Of a stretch of DNA of 64,000 nt, positions 18,888 to 28,209 are shown in pieces. Position numbers and translations under genes: made by a program. The stretch comes from Chitinophagales bacterium (GTDB lineage: Bacteria; Bacteroidota; Bacteroidia; Chitinophagales; Chitinophagaceae). Within the stretch, counting starts at the first letter, position 1. Every line of letters starts with the position of its first letter. The stretch spans positions 19,202 to 83,201 of the forward strand of contig JAATGJ010000033.1 in NCBI GenBank assembly GCA_015654695.1. The letters run 5' to 3'. Under the pieces are notes generated by a model. It did not search any database and was not told where the DNA came from. It was given only the letters and a program-made list of their open reading frames with translations.

Positions 18888-21617
18888 ATGAACAGAAAGA
18901 AAATTTATCTGTTGGCCATGCTGTTTTTATTCCTGTCAGCATTTTCAAAATCATCTGCACAAATTATTGATGATGGTCAGGAGTATAGTGTATTGAACAC
19001 TGGAAGCTTCCAGGATTTGGTACTTCCCAATAATCCATTAATCTCTAAAATCAGTTTTTCTTTTGCCGGAGCTGATGGGGGCGCAGCCATTCTTCGTATG
19101 GGGCAGACTGTGGTTTTCGATTTTGTATCGACTCACTCGCATTCGTCCGGCGGTGGTAATGGCGCCGTAGTGAATGGTACTTTCCTGGTGGGTTCCGGAC
19201 CAGGCAAAATTCCTCTAGGTTCTACTATTCGTTTTATCATTGGTCAAAAAGGTGTAACCGGTGTAAATAATATTAGTATCATAACAGATGCTGGAACGGG
19301 TTCGGACTATGGCAGTGGTGGTGGTGGTACGGCTATACTTTACAAAATACCTGGAGGAACAACATGGACATTGCTTGGTGTAGCCGGCGGTGGTGGCGGT
19401 GCCTATCAGGGCGTAGTAGGAAACGTACCTTTTGGTGATGAGGGTGGCGCTGGTGAAGAAAGCGAAAATGGTGCTGACGGTGGAGGAGCGTTAGATTATG
19501 GCGGTGGAGGTATAAGTGGCAATGGCGGCCAGGCAAGTTTTGGCTATTATGGTGCAACTCCGACGGCTGCGGGCGGCGGCGGACGATTTACTAAAGGAGA
19601 TGGCATGCTTACTCATATTGATATAGGAAGTGGAAATATATCCGAGGAGTATCAGTTTGGTGAAGGAGGAGCGGGAGCGCCGGGAGGATCTGATGTTGGA
19701 GGTTATGGAGGCACCAAAGAATCACAACCGACTTTGCTTTTTGAAGTTAGAAATGGTGGCTTTGGTTATGGCGGCGGCGGCGCAGGTGCAGGTGCTGGTG
19801 GTGGTGGTGGTGGATATTCTGGTGGTGGTGGCGGCGGTGTATTTTATGGCGGTGGCGGCGGCGGAAGTTATTTGAATGGCATAAGGGAATCCGGCAACGT
19901 TTCAGGCGGTGGGTCTGATACTGAACCTGATGATGGTGTTGCATACTACCAGGTAACACTAAACCAACCCCCGCTTGCTATATGCAAAAATGGAACCGTG
20001 TATTTATCTGCAACCGGGCAGGCATCCATCGTTGCGGCTGATGTGGATAATGGAAGCAATGATCCTGACAATAACCCGCTTACCTATAGCCTGAGTAAAA
20101 GCAGTTTCACCTGCGCAGATATAGGCAACAATAACGTCACACTAACTGTAACTGATAATAATGGAGCTGCCAGTACTTGTACAGCCCTTATAAGAGTTGT
20201 TGATAATGCACCTCCTGTCGTTACTTGCCCGCCTGTTGTTACTGTATTTGCAGTAAAAGGCAAATGCAATGCTATTATTTCTGATGCAAAACTGGGTAAG
20301 GCTACTGCCAGTGATAATTGTACGGGTCAGCTTACCATTGTAAAAACAGGTATTCCAGCCGGAAATATTTTCCCGGTTGGCGTTACAATTATTACTTATA
20401 AAACCACGGATGCGGCTAATAATACAGGCACCTGTACACAAACCATAACGGTTGTTGACAACCAGGACCCGGTTATTAACTGCCCGCGTGATATTGTGGT
20501 CACTGCTCCTAATAATAGTTGCAGTAAAACAGTGAACTATACAATCACCGCAACTGATAATTGTTCTGTCAAGACCCTGGTATCAACTCCTGCATCCGGC
20601 AGTGTTTTCAATGTTGGTAAAACAATTGTAGTTGTTATTGCTACGGATGCTTCCGGTAATACGAGTACTACCAGCTTTACTGTTACGGTTAAGGATAATA
20701 CACCTCCGCTAATCATTTGCCCTCCTAATGTTACCGTAAATACTGAACCGGGTCTGTGCAAGGCAATAGTTAATCCCGGCACCGCCACGGCCACAGATAA
20801 TTGTTCCGTAGTAGCCATCACCGGTAAAAGAAGCGATAATAAACCGCTGAATGCATACTATCCTGTGGGTACAACCACTATCACCTGGAAGGCAAAAGAT
20901 GCTTCAGGTAATACTTCAACCTGTGAGCAAAAAATAAAGGTGAAGGATAATCAACCGCCTGTCATTACTAATGTAAATGTGAACCCGGCAGTCTTGTGGC
21001 CCGCTGACCATAGCATGAAAACTGTAATAGTAAATTATAACAGCACTGATAATTGCGGACCGGATGATAATTGCTCATACGACTGTCAGCTGAGTGTGAC
21101 CAGTAATGAACCGGTAAGCGGCACAGGTAATGGAGACCTTTCACCCGATTGGCAGATAATAGACGCCCATAAAGTGAAATTGCGTGCAGAAAGAAAAAAT
21201 AATGGTACAGGCCGGATATACACCATCAAGATTACCTGCACAGATGAAGCCGGTAACAAAAGTATTCAGACAATTGCAGTGACTGTTCCTCTAACTGCAC
21301 CAACAATTACCAGTAGTCAGAACACTAAGATGACACAAGGAGCGACGGAAAAAGAAATACCCTCAACCCTTGTAACCGGGTTTATGGCACAGGTAATGCC
21401 GAATCCAGCAGAGCGGGAATTTAACCTTGTTATAAAAGGTGGCAGCAATGAACCATTGGAAATAAGGATATTTGATATCACAGGCCGGCAAGTGCAACAG
21501 GTAAGAAGTGCAGCCAGCAACGTAATAAGATTTGGAGATAACCTGGTACAGGGCACCTATATAGTAGAGGTAAGACAGGGCAAGAACAAAGCGGTACTGA
21601 AAGTAGTTAAGCAATAA
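18888..21617 (+). CDS. Secreted glycine-rich / HYR-domain protein with T9SS sorting tail
   Basis: 909 residues from the ATG at 18888, which opens a clean signal peptide ending SSAQ; ATGs at 18816 and between would add up to 24 residues. Domain order: a glycine-rich domain (about bases 18960-19960) with GADGG, GGGGTA, GVAGGGGGA and a closing GGGGGGSY, resembling the ALK/LTK glycine-rich domain; a Cys-containing Ig-like stretch; three HYR repeats (each opening DNxPP...CP, about 20200-20960); an Asp/Cys-rich Ig-like domain; and a C-terminal type IX secretion sorting domain (about 21385-21615: MPNPA, then FDITGRQV, ending in a basic tail). Probably exported and surface-bound; adhesion or matrix role is inference. 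Confidence 0.85.
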   Translation: MNRKKIYLLAMLFLFLSAFSKSSAQIIDDGQEYSVLNTGSFQDLVLPNNPLISKISFSFAGADGGAAILRMGQTVVFDFVSTHSHSSGGGNGAVVNGTFLVGSGPGKIPLGSTIRFIIGQKGVTGVNNISIITDAGTGSDYGSGGGGTAILYKIPGGTTWTLLGVAGGGGGAYQGVVGNVPFGDEGGAGEESENGADGGGALDYGGGGISGNGGQASFGYYGATPTAAGGGGRFTKGDGMLTHIDIGSGNISEEYQFGEGGAGAPGGSDVGGYGGTKESQPTLLFEVRNGGFGYGGGGAGAGAGGGGGGYSGGGGGGVFYGGGGGGSYLNGIRESGNVSGGGSDTEPDDGVAYYQVTLNQPPLAICKNGTVYLSATGQASIVAADVDNGSNDPDNNPLTYSLSKSSFTCADIGNNNVTLTVTDNNGAASTCTALIRVVDNAPPVVTCPPVVTVFAVKGKCNAIISDAKLGKATASDNCTGQLTIVKTGIPAGNIFPVGVTIITYKTTDAANNTGTCTQTITVVDNQDPVINCPRDIVVTAPNNSCSKTVNYTITATDNCSVKTLVSTPASGSVFNVGKTIVVVIATDASGNTSTTSFTVTVKDNTPPLIICPPNVTVNTEPGLCKAIVNPGTATATDNCSVVAITGKRSDNKPLNAYYPVGTTTITWKAKDASGNTSTCEQKIKVKDNQPPVITNVNVNPAVLWPADHSMKTVIVNYNSTDNCGPDDNCSYDCQLSVTSNEPVSGTGNGDLSPDWQIIDAHKVKLRAERKNNGTGRIYTIKITCTDEAGNKSIQTIAVTVPLTAPTITSSQNTKMTQGATEKEIPSTLVTGFMAQVMPNPAEREFNLVIKGGSNEPLEIRIFDITGRQVQQVRSAASNVIRFGDNLVQGTYIVEVRQGKNKAVLKVVKQ

Positions 21618-21630
21618 CTGCGACTATCAT

Positions 21631-21669
21631 AATACAGGCTGGCTCATTCTTTTGAGCCAGCCTGTATTT
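21631..21669 (+). terminator. Rho-independent terminator after HYR protein gene
   Basis: A 16-base perfect stem (aatacaggctggctca with its complement) and short loop, 14 bases past the stop codon; followed by an A/T-rich stretch. Confidence 0.8.
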
Positions 21670-21813
21670 AATAAACAAGCCAAATTCAAGAACTGAAAAA
21701 AATAATGTAAATAACTTCAGGTATCTATTTCTTCCATCTATAAGTCAGAAACAAAGAAGATAAATATGAAGCATATATGTGTAAAGTACTAATAACAGAT
21801 TAACAATAAATGT

Positions 21814-21849
21814 AAATAAGGCCGGCTGTTAAGCCGGCCTTATTTTTTG
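21814..21849. terminator. Bidirectional terminator
   Basis: Perfect 14-base stem aaataaggccggct with a gtta loop, then a T run on the plus strand. It lies between the convergent HYR and yebC genes and can serve both. Confidence 0.8.
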
Positions 21850-21905
21850 ATAAAATCAATACCAGCTTGAAAGTTTAATACTAATGGTAATAATCAACGG
21901 AAACT

Positions 21906-22628
21906 TTATCCCATATTGTGAAACACTTTCTGCACGTCTTCATCCTGTTCTAAGCGGTCAATCAGTTTGCTGACATCTTCTGCCTGCTCATCAGTAAGAG
22001 GTATAGTGGTGGCGGGGATCCATTCCAGTTCAGCGCTTATCGGCGTAAGGTTTTTTTCTTCCAAAGCTTTTTGCATATTGCCAAAATCGGTGAAGCCGCA
22101 TCGTACCACTAATATTTCTTCACCATTTTCGCCCGTGCTTTCACCCAGTTCTTCCAGGCCATAATCTATCAGTTCAAGTTCAAGGTCATCCGCATTCAAC
22201 CCTTCGGGTTTCAGTTTAAATGTACCCACTTTTTTAAACTGGAAACTTACACTGCCGCTATTGCCCATTACACCGTGTCCTTTATTAAAATGGGATTTAA
22301 CATTAGCGACAGTCCTTACATGGTTATCAGTTGCTGTTTCTACCAGTATAGCCACACCGTGCGGTCCGTAACCTTCATACAATATCTCGTCATAGTTGAC
22401 CAGCTCCTTACCCTGTGCCCTTTTGATGGCTGCTTCTACACGGTCCTTTGGCATACCTACGCTTCGTGCATTTTGAAAACAACGGCGCAACGCTGCATTG
22501 GAATTGGGATCAGGGCCGGCGGCTTTAACGGCAATCACTATTTCTTTCCCGATACGGGTAAAGTTTTTTGCCATTTTATCCCAGCGGGCAAACATGCTGG
22601 ATTTTCGTACTTCAAAAATTCTTCCCAT
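21906..22628 (-). CDS. yebC: YebC/PmpR family regulator
   Basis: 240 residues, the usual family length. The N-terminus is typical of the family with a slightly altered opening ([27 protein letters not shown] start, then [12 protein letters not shown]). Family hallmarks follow: [30 protein letters not shown], the [11 protein letters not shown] segment and the GSVSFQF strand. YebC proteins bind DNA and some act on the ribosome at proline stretches; which applies here is not visible. Single-gene unit: own -7 box upstream, shared terminator downstream. Confidence 0.95.
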   Translation of the reverse strand: MGRIFEVRKSSMFARWDKMAKNFTRIGKEIVIAVKAAGPDPNSNAALRRCFQNARSVGMPKDRVEAAIKRAQGKELVNYDEILYEGYGPHGVAILVETATDNHVRTVANVKSHFNKGHGVMGNSGSVSFQFKKVGTFKLKPEGLNADDLELELIDYGLEELGESTGENGEEILVVRCGFTDFGNMQKALEEKNLTPISAELEWIPATTIPLTDEQAEDVSKLIDRLEQDEDVQKVFHNMG

Positions 22629-22708
22629 GGTATAGCGTCATTATATCAAATAAGTCAATAAAATCAAATTGATAAACTCCGCAGGTTTGCAGAGCCAATT
22701 TGGGAGGG

Positions 22709-22716
22709 CAAATTTA
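22709..22716 (-). promoter_or_regulatory. -7 box TAAATTTG for yebC
   Basis: Perfect TAnnTTTG on the minus strand, about 80 bases before the ATG; no TTG at the usual -33 spacing. Confidence 0.45.
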
Positions 22717-22764
22717 AGGTAATGTCAATAAATGAAAATAATTCAGTGGCAAAATCGCTTTTAG

Positions 22765-23925
22765 CTATTTAACAGTTATGCTTGCCAGGCTCTTCCAGCC
22801 CGTAACAGCACTTCCTTTATAATTATACTCTTCTTCACCGCCATACACACATACCTTTTTCACTTTTTTTTTGCTGAGCGTTGAATAAAAGTTCAGTCCT
22901 TTAAAAAAACTATCATGAATGGTTTTAGCCGATTTTATTTCAACAGCATAGGTAAAACCGGCCTGTTCTATCAGCAGGTCTACTTCATTGCCATTACTGT
23001 CGCGGAAGTAATGAAAAGATGGCTGCACACGTTTGTTATGACAGTTCTTCATCAGATCATTGATGACAAAGTTTTCATACAAAGCGCCTTTGGCAAAATG
23101 GTTTTTCAAATCGTTTGTATTGCGGATGTTCAGCAAAAAGGAAGCAATGCCGGTATCATAAAAATAAAGTTTTGGCGCTTTTATCACCCGTTTATTAAAG
23201 TTATTGTGAAAGGGTTGCAATAAATAAATAATATAGCTGCTTTCCAGGATAGCGAGCCATTGTTTCACTGTTTTATTATCTATTCCCAGGCTGTTGCCAA
23301 TATCATTCATGTTCAGGATCTGCCCGGCCCGGCCTGCGCAAAGGCTCATAAATTTTCTGAACTGTCCCAGGTCTTTGATATTCATTATCTGCCGGGTGTC
23401 CCTTTCTATGTAGGTGGTAATATAATCAGGGTAAAACAACTCCGGCTTTATACTTCTGTGGTGTAGGCGGGGATACATCCCTTTCCAGCAAAGTTCTTCC
23501 CAGCTTTTTGGTTCTTTCATTTCACGCAGTTCGTTCATCGCAAACGGGAGCAGGGTGCAAAGGGCGGTCCTTCCGGCTAAGCTCTGGCTTATTTTTTCAA
23601 ACATCTGAAAATTTTGAGAACCGGTGAGTATATATAATCCGTTTTTACCGACAGCATCGGTATGTACCTGTAACTGTGAAAGCAGTTGTGGTGCATTTTG
23701 TACTTCATCCAGGATAACGTTGCGACTGTACCGTTCAATAAAACCTTTGGGGTCGTTAATGGCAAAGCGGCGGTGGTCAATATCTTCCAGGTTTACATAT
23801 TCAAAGCCGGGCTTCAGCATTTTGGCAAACGTTGATTTGCCAGACTGGCGTGGCCCGGTAATAGTGAGGATGGGATACTTACGCAGCAGTAAAGCTGCTA
23901 TGGGTGTCATTTGTCGCTGGATCAT
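22765..23925 (-). CDS. AAA_14 / DUF4143 P-loop ATPase
   Basis: 386 residues. N-terminal AAA_14 ATPase: Walker A GPRQSGKS (about 22-29), Walker B NVILDEVQ and sensor TGSQNF. A winged-helix-like middle section precedes the C-terminal DUF4143 domain, which contains NEVDLLIE...AVEIKSAK, a PD-(D/E)xK nuclease-like arrangement. This family is very widespread and often present in many copies; its function is not established. The gene stands alone and its upstream region carries a direct repeat (23937-23962 and 24024-24049). Confidence 0.9.
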   Translation of the reverse strand: MIQRQMTPIAALLLRKYPILTITGPRQSGKSTFAKMLKPGFEYVNLEDIDHRRFAINDPKGFIERYSRNVILDEVQNAPQLLSQLQVHTDAVGKNGLYILTGSQNFQMFEKISQSLAGRTALCTLLPFAMNELREMKEPKSWEELCWKGMYPRLHHRSIKPELFYPDYITTYIERDTRQIMNIKDLGQFRKFMSLCAGRAGQILNMNDIGNSLGIDNKTVKQWLAILESSYIIYLLQPFHNNFNKRVIKAPKLYFYDTGIASFLLNIRNTNDLKNHFAKGALYENFVINDLMKNCHNKRVQPSFHYFRDSNGNEVDLLIEQAGFTYAVEIKSAKTIHDSFFKGLNFYSTLSKKKVKKVCVYGGEEEYNYKGSAVTGWKSLASITVK

Positions 23926-23936
23926 GCGTATGATAT

Positions 23937-23962
23937 TTTATGTAAATATGGGCTACCACTCC
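23937..23962 (-). repeat. Direct repeat copy 1, ATPase promoter
   Basis: A 26-base element (plus strand begins tttatgtaaatatgg and ends cactcc), ending 11 bases before the ATPase start codon. It matches the copy at 24024-24049 at 23 of 26 positions. Confidence 0.8.
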
Positions 23963-24023
23963 TAAAATACATAAACTAAGATAGGGCTGTTCCCGGGATT
24001 AATAAAATTTTTTCAAATAAATA

Positions 24024-24049
24024 TTTATGTAAATATGGACTGTCACTCC
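24024..24049 (-). repeat. Direct repeat copy 2, ATPase promoter
   Basis: Second copy of the 26-base element, same orientation, 87 bases from the first and just outside the transporter terminator. Position suggests regulatory sites of the ATPase gene (inference). Confidence 0.8.
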
Positions 24050-24061
24050 AATATTGCATAA

Positions 24062-24091
24062 AAAAAAGCCTCGTTTCAACGAGGCTTTTTT
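24062..24091 (-). terminator. Rho-independent terminator after amino acid permease
   Basis: Stem aaaaagcctcg / cgaggcttttt with a 6-base loop and U-tracts in both directions, 27 bases past the permease stop. Confidence 0.9.
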
Positions 24092-24117
24092 GGCGATAGT
24101 TTATTTTATTGATTCAA

Positions 24118-25770
24118 TTAATTAGCCGGTTCAGGCTTACCCAGCTTTCTTGCAAACACAACCAGGTGAACTGCTGCAAAAATTAACGATATGTAGAGCA
24201 ATGTTCTGTCTGTATCAAAACCAAGCGAGTATTGATGTAAAAACCCTACCACCACCAATAACAGGGAAAGAGCTAAACCCGTATAACGGGCAATTTTCAT
24301 TCCCTTACGTTCAGTGGTGCCATTACCCAGATGGCTGTGTTTGGCTCCATATACCAGGTATATATCCAGCCCGATCAGCATCCATACCAGCAAACGAATC
24401 CAGGTATCCATTGGTAAAAATATCATCATGAATAAACAAGTAGCAATGCCAAGTATAGGAACTAACGGAACCAATGGTGTTTTGAAAGCTCTTGGCAGTT
24501 CCGGCATTTTTTTACGCATTACCCATACACCGATACACACCAGGATAAAGGCGAACAGTGTTCCAATACTGGTCATCTCACCTACCACATCTGCCGGAAC
24601 AAATGCAGCAAAAGCACTTACAAAAAGCATAAACAGAAAATTGTTTTTTGCAGGCGTTTGTGTTTTAGGGTTTACAGCAGAGAAAATTTTTGGTATCAAA
24701 CCGTCTTTACTCATACTATAGAATACCCGGCTTTGTCCCATCAACATCACGAGGATAACAGAAGAGTAGCCAAAAAGAATAGCGACTACGATAGCACGGT
24801 TTAGCCAGGGGTAATCAGGTTTAATAACACCTGCTGCATCAGCAGTACCCATGTGGTCAATAGCTACAGCGACAGGAGCAATACCATCTTTTCCCGCAAA
24901 TGTTGTATAGCTGGTAACGCCAGTCATTACATGGGCAAAGAGTATATATAAAATGGTACAAATAAGCAGCGAACCTAAAATACCTATTGGCATATCTCTT
25001 TTAGGATTTTTGGCTTCCTGCGCAGCCGTACTCACGGCGTCAAAACCGATATAGGCAAAAAAGACAATGGCTGCAGCCCTGATAATACCACTGAAACCAA
25101 AGTCGCCAAATTTACCTGTGTTATCAGGAATGTAAGGATTATAATTATCAGTATTAATGTACTTCCATCCCAGGAAAATGAAGATTAAAACCACCGCTAT
25201 TTTTACTGTTACGATAATGCTGTTTACGGTAGCACTTTCTTTTGTGCCTTTTATTAATAATAAACTCATTAAAACAATAATGAATACAGCAGGAAGATTA
25301 ATAATACCACCACTCCATGGTCCGGCTGTAAGCTCTACCGGTAGCTGAATACCAAAACCATCCAGGAATTTAACTAAATAGCGGCTCCAGCTTATTCCCA
25401 CGGTTGCTGCACCCACCGCATATTCCAATACTAAATCCCAGCCAATGATCCAGGCGATGAATTCACCCATGGTGGCATAAGAATAAGTATAGGCGCTTCC
25501 CGCAACAGGAATCATGGAGGCAAACTCAGCATAACACAGACCTGCAAAGAGACAACCCAGACCTGCTACTACAAAAGACAGGGTAATTGCCGGGCCTGCA
25601 TGATTAGCAGCCGCCATACCGGTAATAGAAAATAAACCAGCGCCAATGATGGCGCCGATGCCAAGGGCGATCAAACCTTTTGCACCAAGGGTTTTTTTTA
25701 ATGTATGTTCTCCGGTTTCTGCTGCTTCATTCATTAAAGCAGCCATTGGTTTTCTGACAAATAAACTCAT
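24118..25770 (-). CDS. APC-superfamily amino acid permease
   Basis: 550 residues from the ATG at 25770 (MSLFVRKP...); an upstream extension to 25869 has no family match. About 12-14 membrane helices. The first carries the APC signature GIGAIIGAGLF; FFAYIGFDAVSTAAQEAKNPKRDMP is the conserved helix 6 region of the cationic amino acid transporter (CAT) subfamily. It should import amino acids across the inner membrane by proton symport or exchange; the substrate is not evident. It is divergent from a dicarboxylate/amino-acid symporter gene, sharing a 181-base promoter region. Confidence 0.92.
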   Translation of the reverse strand: MSLFVRKPMAALMNEAAETGEHTLKKTLGAKGLIALGIGAIIGAGLFSITGMAAANHAGPAITLSFVVAGLGCLFAGLCYAEFASMIPVAGSAYTYSYATMGEFIAWIIGWDLVLEYAVGAATVGISWSRYLVKFLDGFGIQLPVELTAGPWSGGIINLPAVFIIVLMSLLLIKGTKESATVNSIIVTVKIAVVLIFIFLGWKYINTDNYNPYIPDNTGKFGDFGFSGIIRAAAIVFFAYIGFDAVSTAAQEAKNPKRDMPIGILGSLLICTILYILFAHVMTGVTSYTTFAGKDGIAPVAVAIDHMGTADAAGVIKPDYPWLNRAIVVAILFGYSSVILVMLMGQSRVFYSMSKDGLIPKIFSAVNPKTQTPAKNNFLFMLFVSAFAAFVPADVVGEMTSIGTLFAFILVCIGVWVMRKKMPELPRAFKTPLVPLVPILGIATCLFMMIFLPMDTWIRLLVWMLIGLDIYLVYGAKHSHLGNGTTERKGMKIARYTGLALSLLLVVVGFLHQYSLGFDTDRTLLYISLIFAAVHLVVFARKLGKPEPAN

Positions 25771-25900
25771 AAGCTTAGTTGATTGTAGTTGGGGAATATC
25801 CGTATTATATAATAATAAACAGACTGAAAAATAGTGATTTCTGCTAAAAGCCGGATAAAAGATTTTCAACGGCAGGGGGCAAAACCAATTCCCCCGGTTT

Positions 25901-25932
25901 TTGCCATTATTAGAAATAAACCTTTAGTTTTG
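25901..25932 (+). promoter_or_regulatory. Bacteroidota promoter TTG-N21-TAGTTTTG
   Basis: TTG at 25901-25903 and a perfect TAnnTTTG at 25925-25932, 21 bases apart, ending 19 bases before the symporter ATG. Confidence 0.7.
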
Positions 25933-25951
25933 AGACATTACTAAAGCTGTT

Positions 25952-27439
25952 ATGAATAAACGTAAAGCCGGGCTGCTTTCCTTACTCCTGTTCACTATTA
26001 TTGCTGCGCTTCATTTGATCCACCTGGAAGAATGGGCCAGTTTCCCTGAACAGCTATTAATGACCAGCCGCTGGATATTCATAGCCAGTCTTGTTTTGTT
26101 TGCTTTATATAAAAAGTCATTAACGACGTGGATCCTCGTAGCAATGGCCATAGGGGTGGAGATAGGGCTTGACTTTCCCGCCTTTTCCCAAAACCTTTCT
26201 TTTCTTAGTAAGATATTCCTGCGATTAGTTAAGACAATAGTAGCGCCGTTGTTATTTGCTACGCTGGTGGTAGGCATTGCCAGTCATAGCAACTTAAAGC
26301 AAGTGGGTCGTATTGGCTGGAAATCGCTTTTGTATTTTGAAATAGTAACAACGCTTGCTCTGCTTATTGGTATCGTATTTATCAATATTACAAAGGCGGG
26401 AGTAGGGATAAAAGTGCCCACGACCTTAGAACTGCCTAAATCATCCGAAAAATTATTTCAATCAAAAGTAATCTCTATTCTGGATAGTTCCGGCGTAAAA
26501 GCGCCGGCGGGATTGCTTGAACGTTTGCCGGATACGCCGCCAAAAGGCTGGCAGGATCATATCATCGATATTTTCCCGGAAAATATCATTAAATCAGTTT
26601 ATGAAGGCAATGTTCTTCCTATCGTTCTGTTCAGTGTCATATTCGGTATTGCGGTGGCCTTGCTAAATGAAAAAAAGAAAAGGCCCATGATTGAATTCGC
26701 CGAGAGCCTGGCCGAGACGATGTTTAAATTCACCAACATCATCATGTACTTTGCTCCTTTTGGTGTGGGTGCCGCTATTGCTGTTACGGTGGGGCATTTA
26801 GGAATTGATATTCTTAAAAACCTGGCTCTCCTTCTCATTACTTTATACATGGCATTGATAGCATTTATCCTGCTTGTATTACTACCAATCGCTTTATGGG
26901 TAGCTAAAATACCGGTACGAAAATTCATCCAGGCTATCCGTGAACCCGTATCTATCGCTTTTGCTACCACCAGTTCCGATTCGGCGTTGCCCAAGGCCTT
27001 GGAGAATATGGAAAAATTCGGTGTGCCCCGTAAAATCGTATCATTTGTTATTCCCACAGGATATACTTTTAACCTCGATGGCACAACCTTGTATCTTTCC
27101 CTGGCCTCCGTTTTTGTAGCGCAGGCAGCGGGTATGCATCTTTCATTTGGAGAGCAGTTATTCATCGGGCTCTCATTGATGCTTACCAGCAAGGGAGTGG
27201 CGGCGGTGCCAAGAGCTTCCTTAGTGATATTGATCGCTACCGCGCATACATTTGGGTTTCCACTCTGGCCTATCATGGCTATTTATGGTATAGATGAACT
27301 GATGGATATGGCCCGCACTTCTGTGAATGTTATTGGCAATACATTAGCCAGTTGCGTAGTGGCAAGATGGGAGGGCGAGTTTGATGATAAAAAAGCGCTG
27401 GCCTTTAATGAGAAAGAAGCGGATGCAGTTATTGGGTAA
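25952..27439 (+). CDS. Dicarboxylate/amino acid:cation symporter (DAACS)
   Basis: 495 residues. Transport-core motifs of the GltP/DctA family are all visible: the serine-rich hairpin TTSSDSALP, GYTFNLDGTTLY in helix 7, the second hairpin SKGVAAVPRAS, and DMARTSVNVIGN in helix 8. It takes up glutamate, aspartate or C4-dicarboxylates with Na+ or H+. The NLDGT motif and Arg/Asp in helix 8 do not settle the substrate. A loop insert of about 60 residues lies between helices 3 and 4 (around residues 150-220). It has its own promoter. Confidence 0.93.
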   Translation: MNKRKAGLLSLLLFTIIAALHLIHLEEWASFPEQLLMTSRWIFIASLVLFALYKKSLTTWILVAMAIGVEIGLDFPAFSQNLSFLSKIFLRLVKTIVAPLLFATLVVGIASHSNLKQVGRIGWKSLLYFEIVTTLALLIGIVFINITKAGVGIKVPTTLELPKSSEKLFQSKVISILDSSGVKAPAGLLERLPDTPPKGWQDHIIDIFPENIIKSVYEGNVLPIVLFSVIFGIAVALLNEKKKRPMIEFAESLAETMFKFTNIIMYFAPFGVGAAIAVTVGHLGIDILKNLALLLITLYMALIAFILLVLLPIALWVAKIPVRKFIQAIREPVSIAFATTSSDSALPKALENMEKFGVPRKIVSFVIPTGYTFNLDGTTLYLSLASVFVAQAAGMHLSFGEQLFIGLSLMLTSKGVAAVPRASLVILIATAHTFGFPLWPIMAIYGIDELMDMARTSVNVIGNTLASCVVARWEGEFDDKKALAFNEKEADAVIG

Positions 27440-27482
27440 ACATTTTTGTATTTCAAAACAGGCTAAAACTATTTATTAAGAC

Positions 27483-28205
27483 ATGGGTATCTATTTATTA
27501 GAGGGCGGTGGCTTTTTACAGCAATTTATTGATTGGATCATCAATTATGGCGGTTTATATATTCTGCTGCTGGTAATCTTTGCTGAAACAGGTTTGTTCG
27601 TTGGGTTTTTCTTTCCCGGTGATTCGTTGTTGTTTGCAGCAGGCATCTATGCAGATGATTTAGCCAAAAAATTTATGGGCATACCCAAGGAAGATGCGAT
27701 CTCTTTTGGGTTTCCGCATGTCGTAATTATTTTGATGGTGATGACAGCTTCTGTGTTGGGGAATATAGTAGGTTATTGGTTTGGCAGAAAGGCAGGCCCG
27801 TTATTATATGAACGAAAAGAGACCTGGATATTCAGGCGTAAACATCTTTACCGTGCGACAGAATTTTACCATAAATATGGTAAAGCGACAATTTTCCTGG
27901 CCAAGTTCCTGCCTATTGTAAGAACCTTTGCTCCCATTGTTGCAGGAATAGTAAAGATGAGCAGGCCAGTATTTATGTTTTATAATATAATTGGAAGTGT
28001 GGCCTGGGTATCTTCTATGATGCTGGGTGGCTATTTCCTGGAAGATTGGGTGAAGCGAAAGTTCGAATTTAGTTTGAAAGATCATATAGAAGCTATTACT
28101 ATCGGCATCATTCTCGTAACGACTTTGCCGGTGTTGTATAAGTTATTTTTTGCAAAGAAACCGGTTGTGCCCCCTCGGCCGGCAGATGGTGATGTAAAGT
28201 CATAA
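27483..28205 (+). CDS. DedA family membrane protein
   Basis: 240 residues with about five membrane segments. DedA (VTT/SNARE-associated domain) motifs: AETG...FFPGDSLLF near the N-terminus, GNIVGYWFGRKAG in the middle, and the re-entrant KFLPIVRTFAPIVAG. Family members are implicated in undecaprenyl-phosphate or phospholipid flipping and membrane homeostasis. It is 43 bases after the symporter and 4 bases before the MFS gene, so it is probably co-transcribed with the latter. Confidence 0.92.
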   Translation: MGIYLLEGGGFLQQFIDWIINYGGLYILLLVIFAETGLFVGFFFPGDSLLFAAGIYADDLAKKFMGIPKEDAISFGFPHVVIILMVMTASVLGNIVGYWFGRKAGPLLYERKETWIFRRKHLYRATEFYHKYGKATIFLAKFLPIVRTFAPIVAGIVKMSRPVFMFYNIIGSVAWVSSMMLGGYFLEDWVKRKFEFSLKDHIEAITIGIILVTTLPVLYKLFFAKKPVVPPRPADGDVKS

Positions 28206-28209
28206 TTGT

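Noticed and set aside
19740..19875. Repetitive GGT/GGC tract as CRISPR or tandem repeat
   Set aside because: It is in-frame glycine coding, without spacers or fixed repeat length.
19747..19959. His-rich minus-strand frames opposite the glycine codons
   Set aside because: Produced by reading the GGT-rich repeat backwards; not a real protein.
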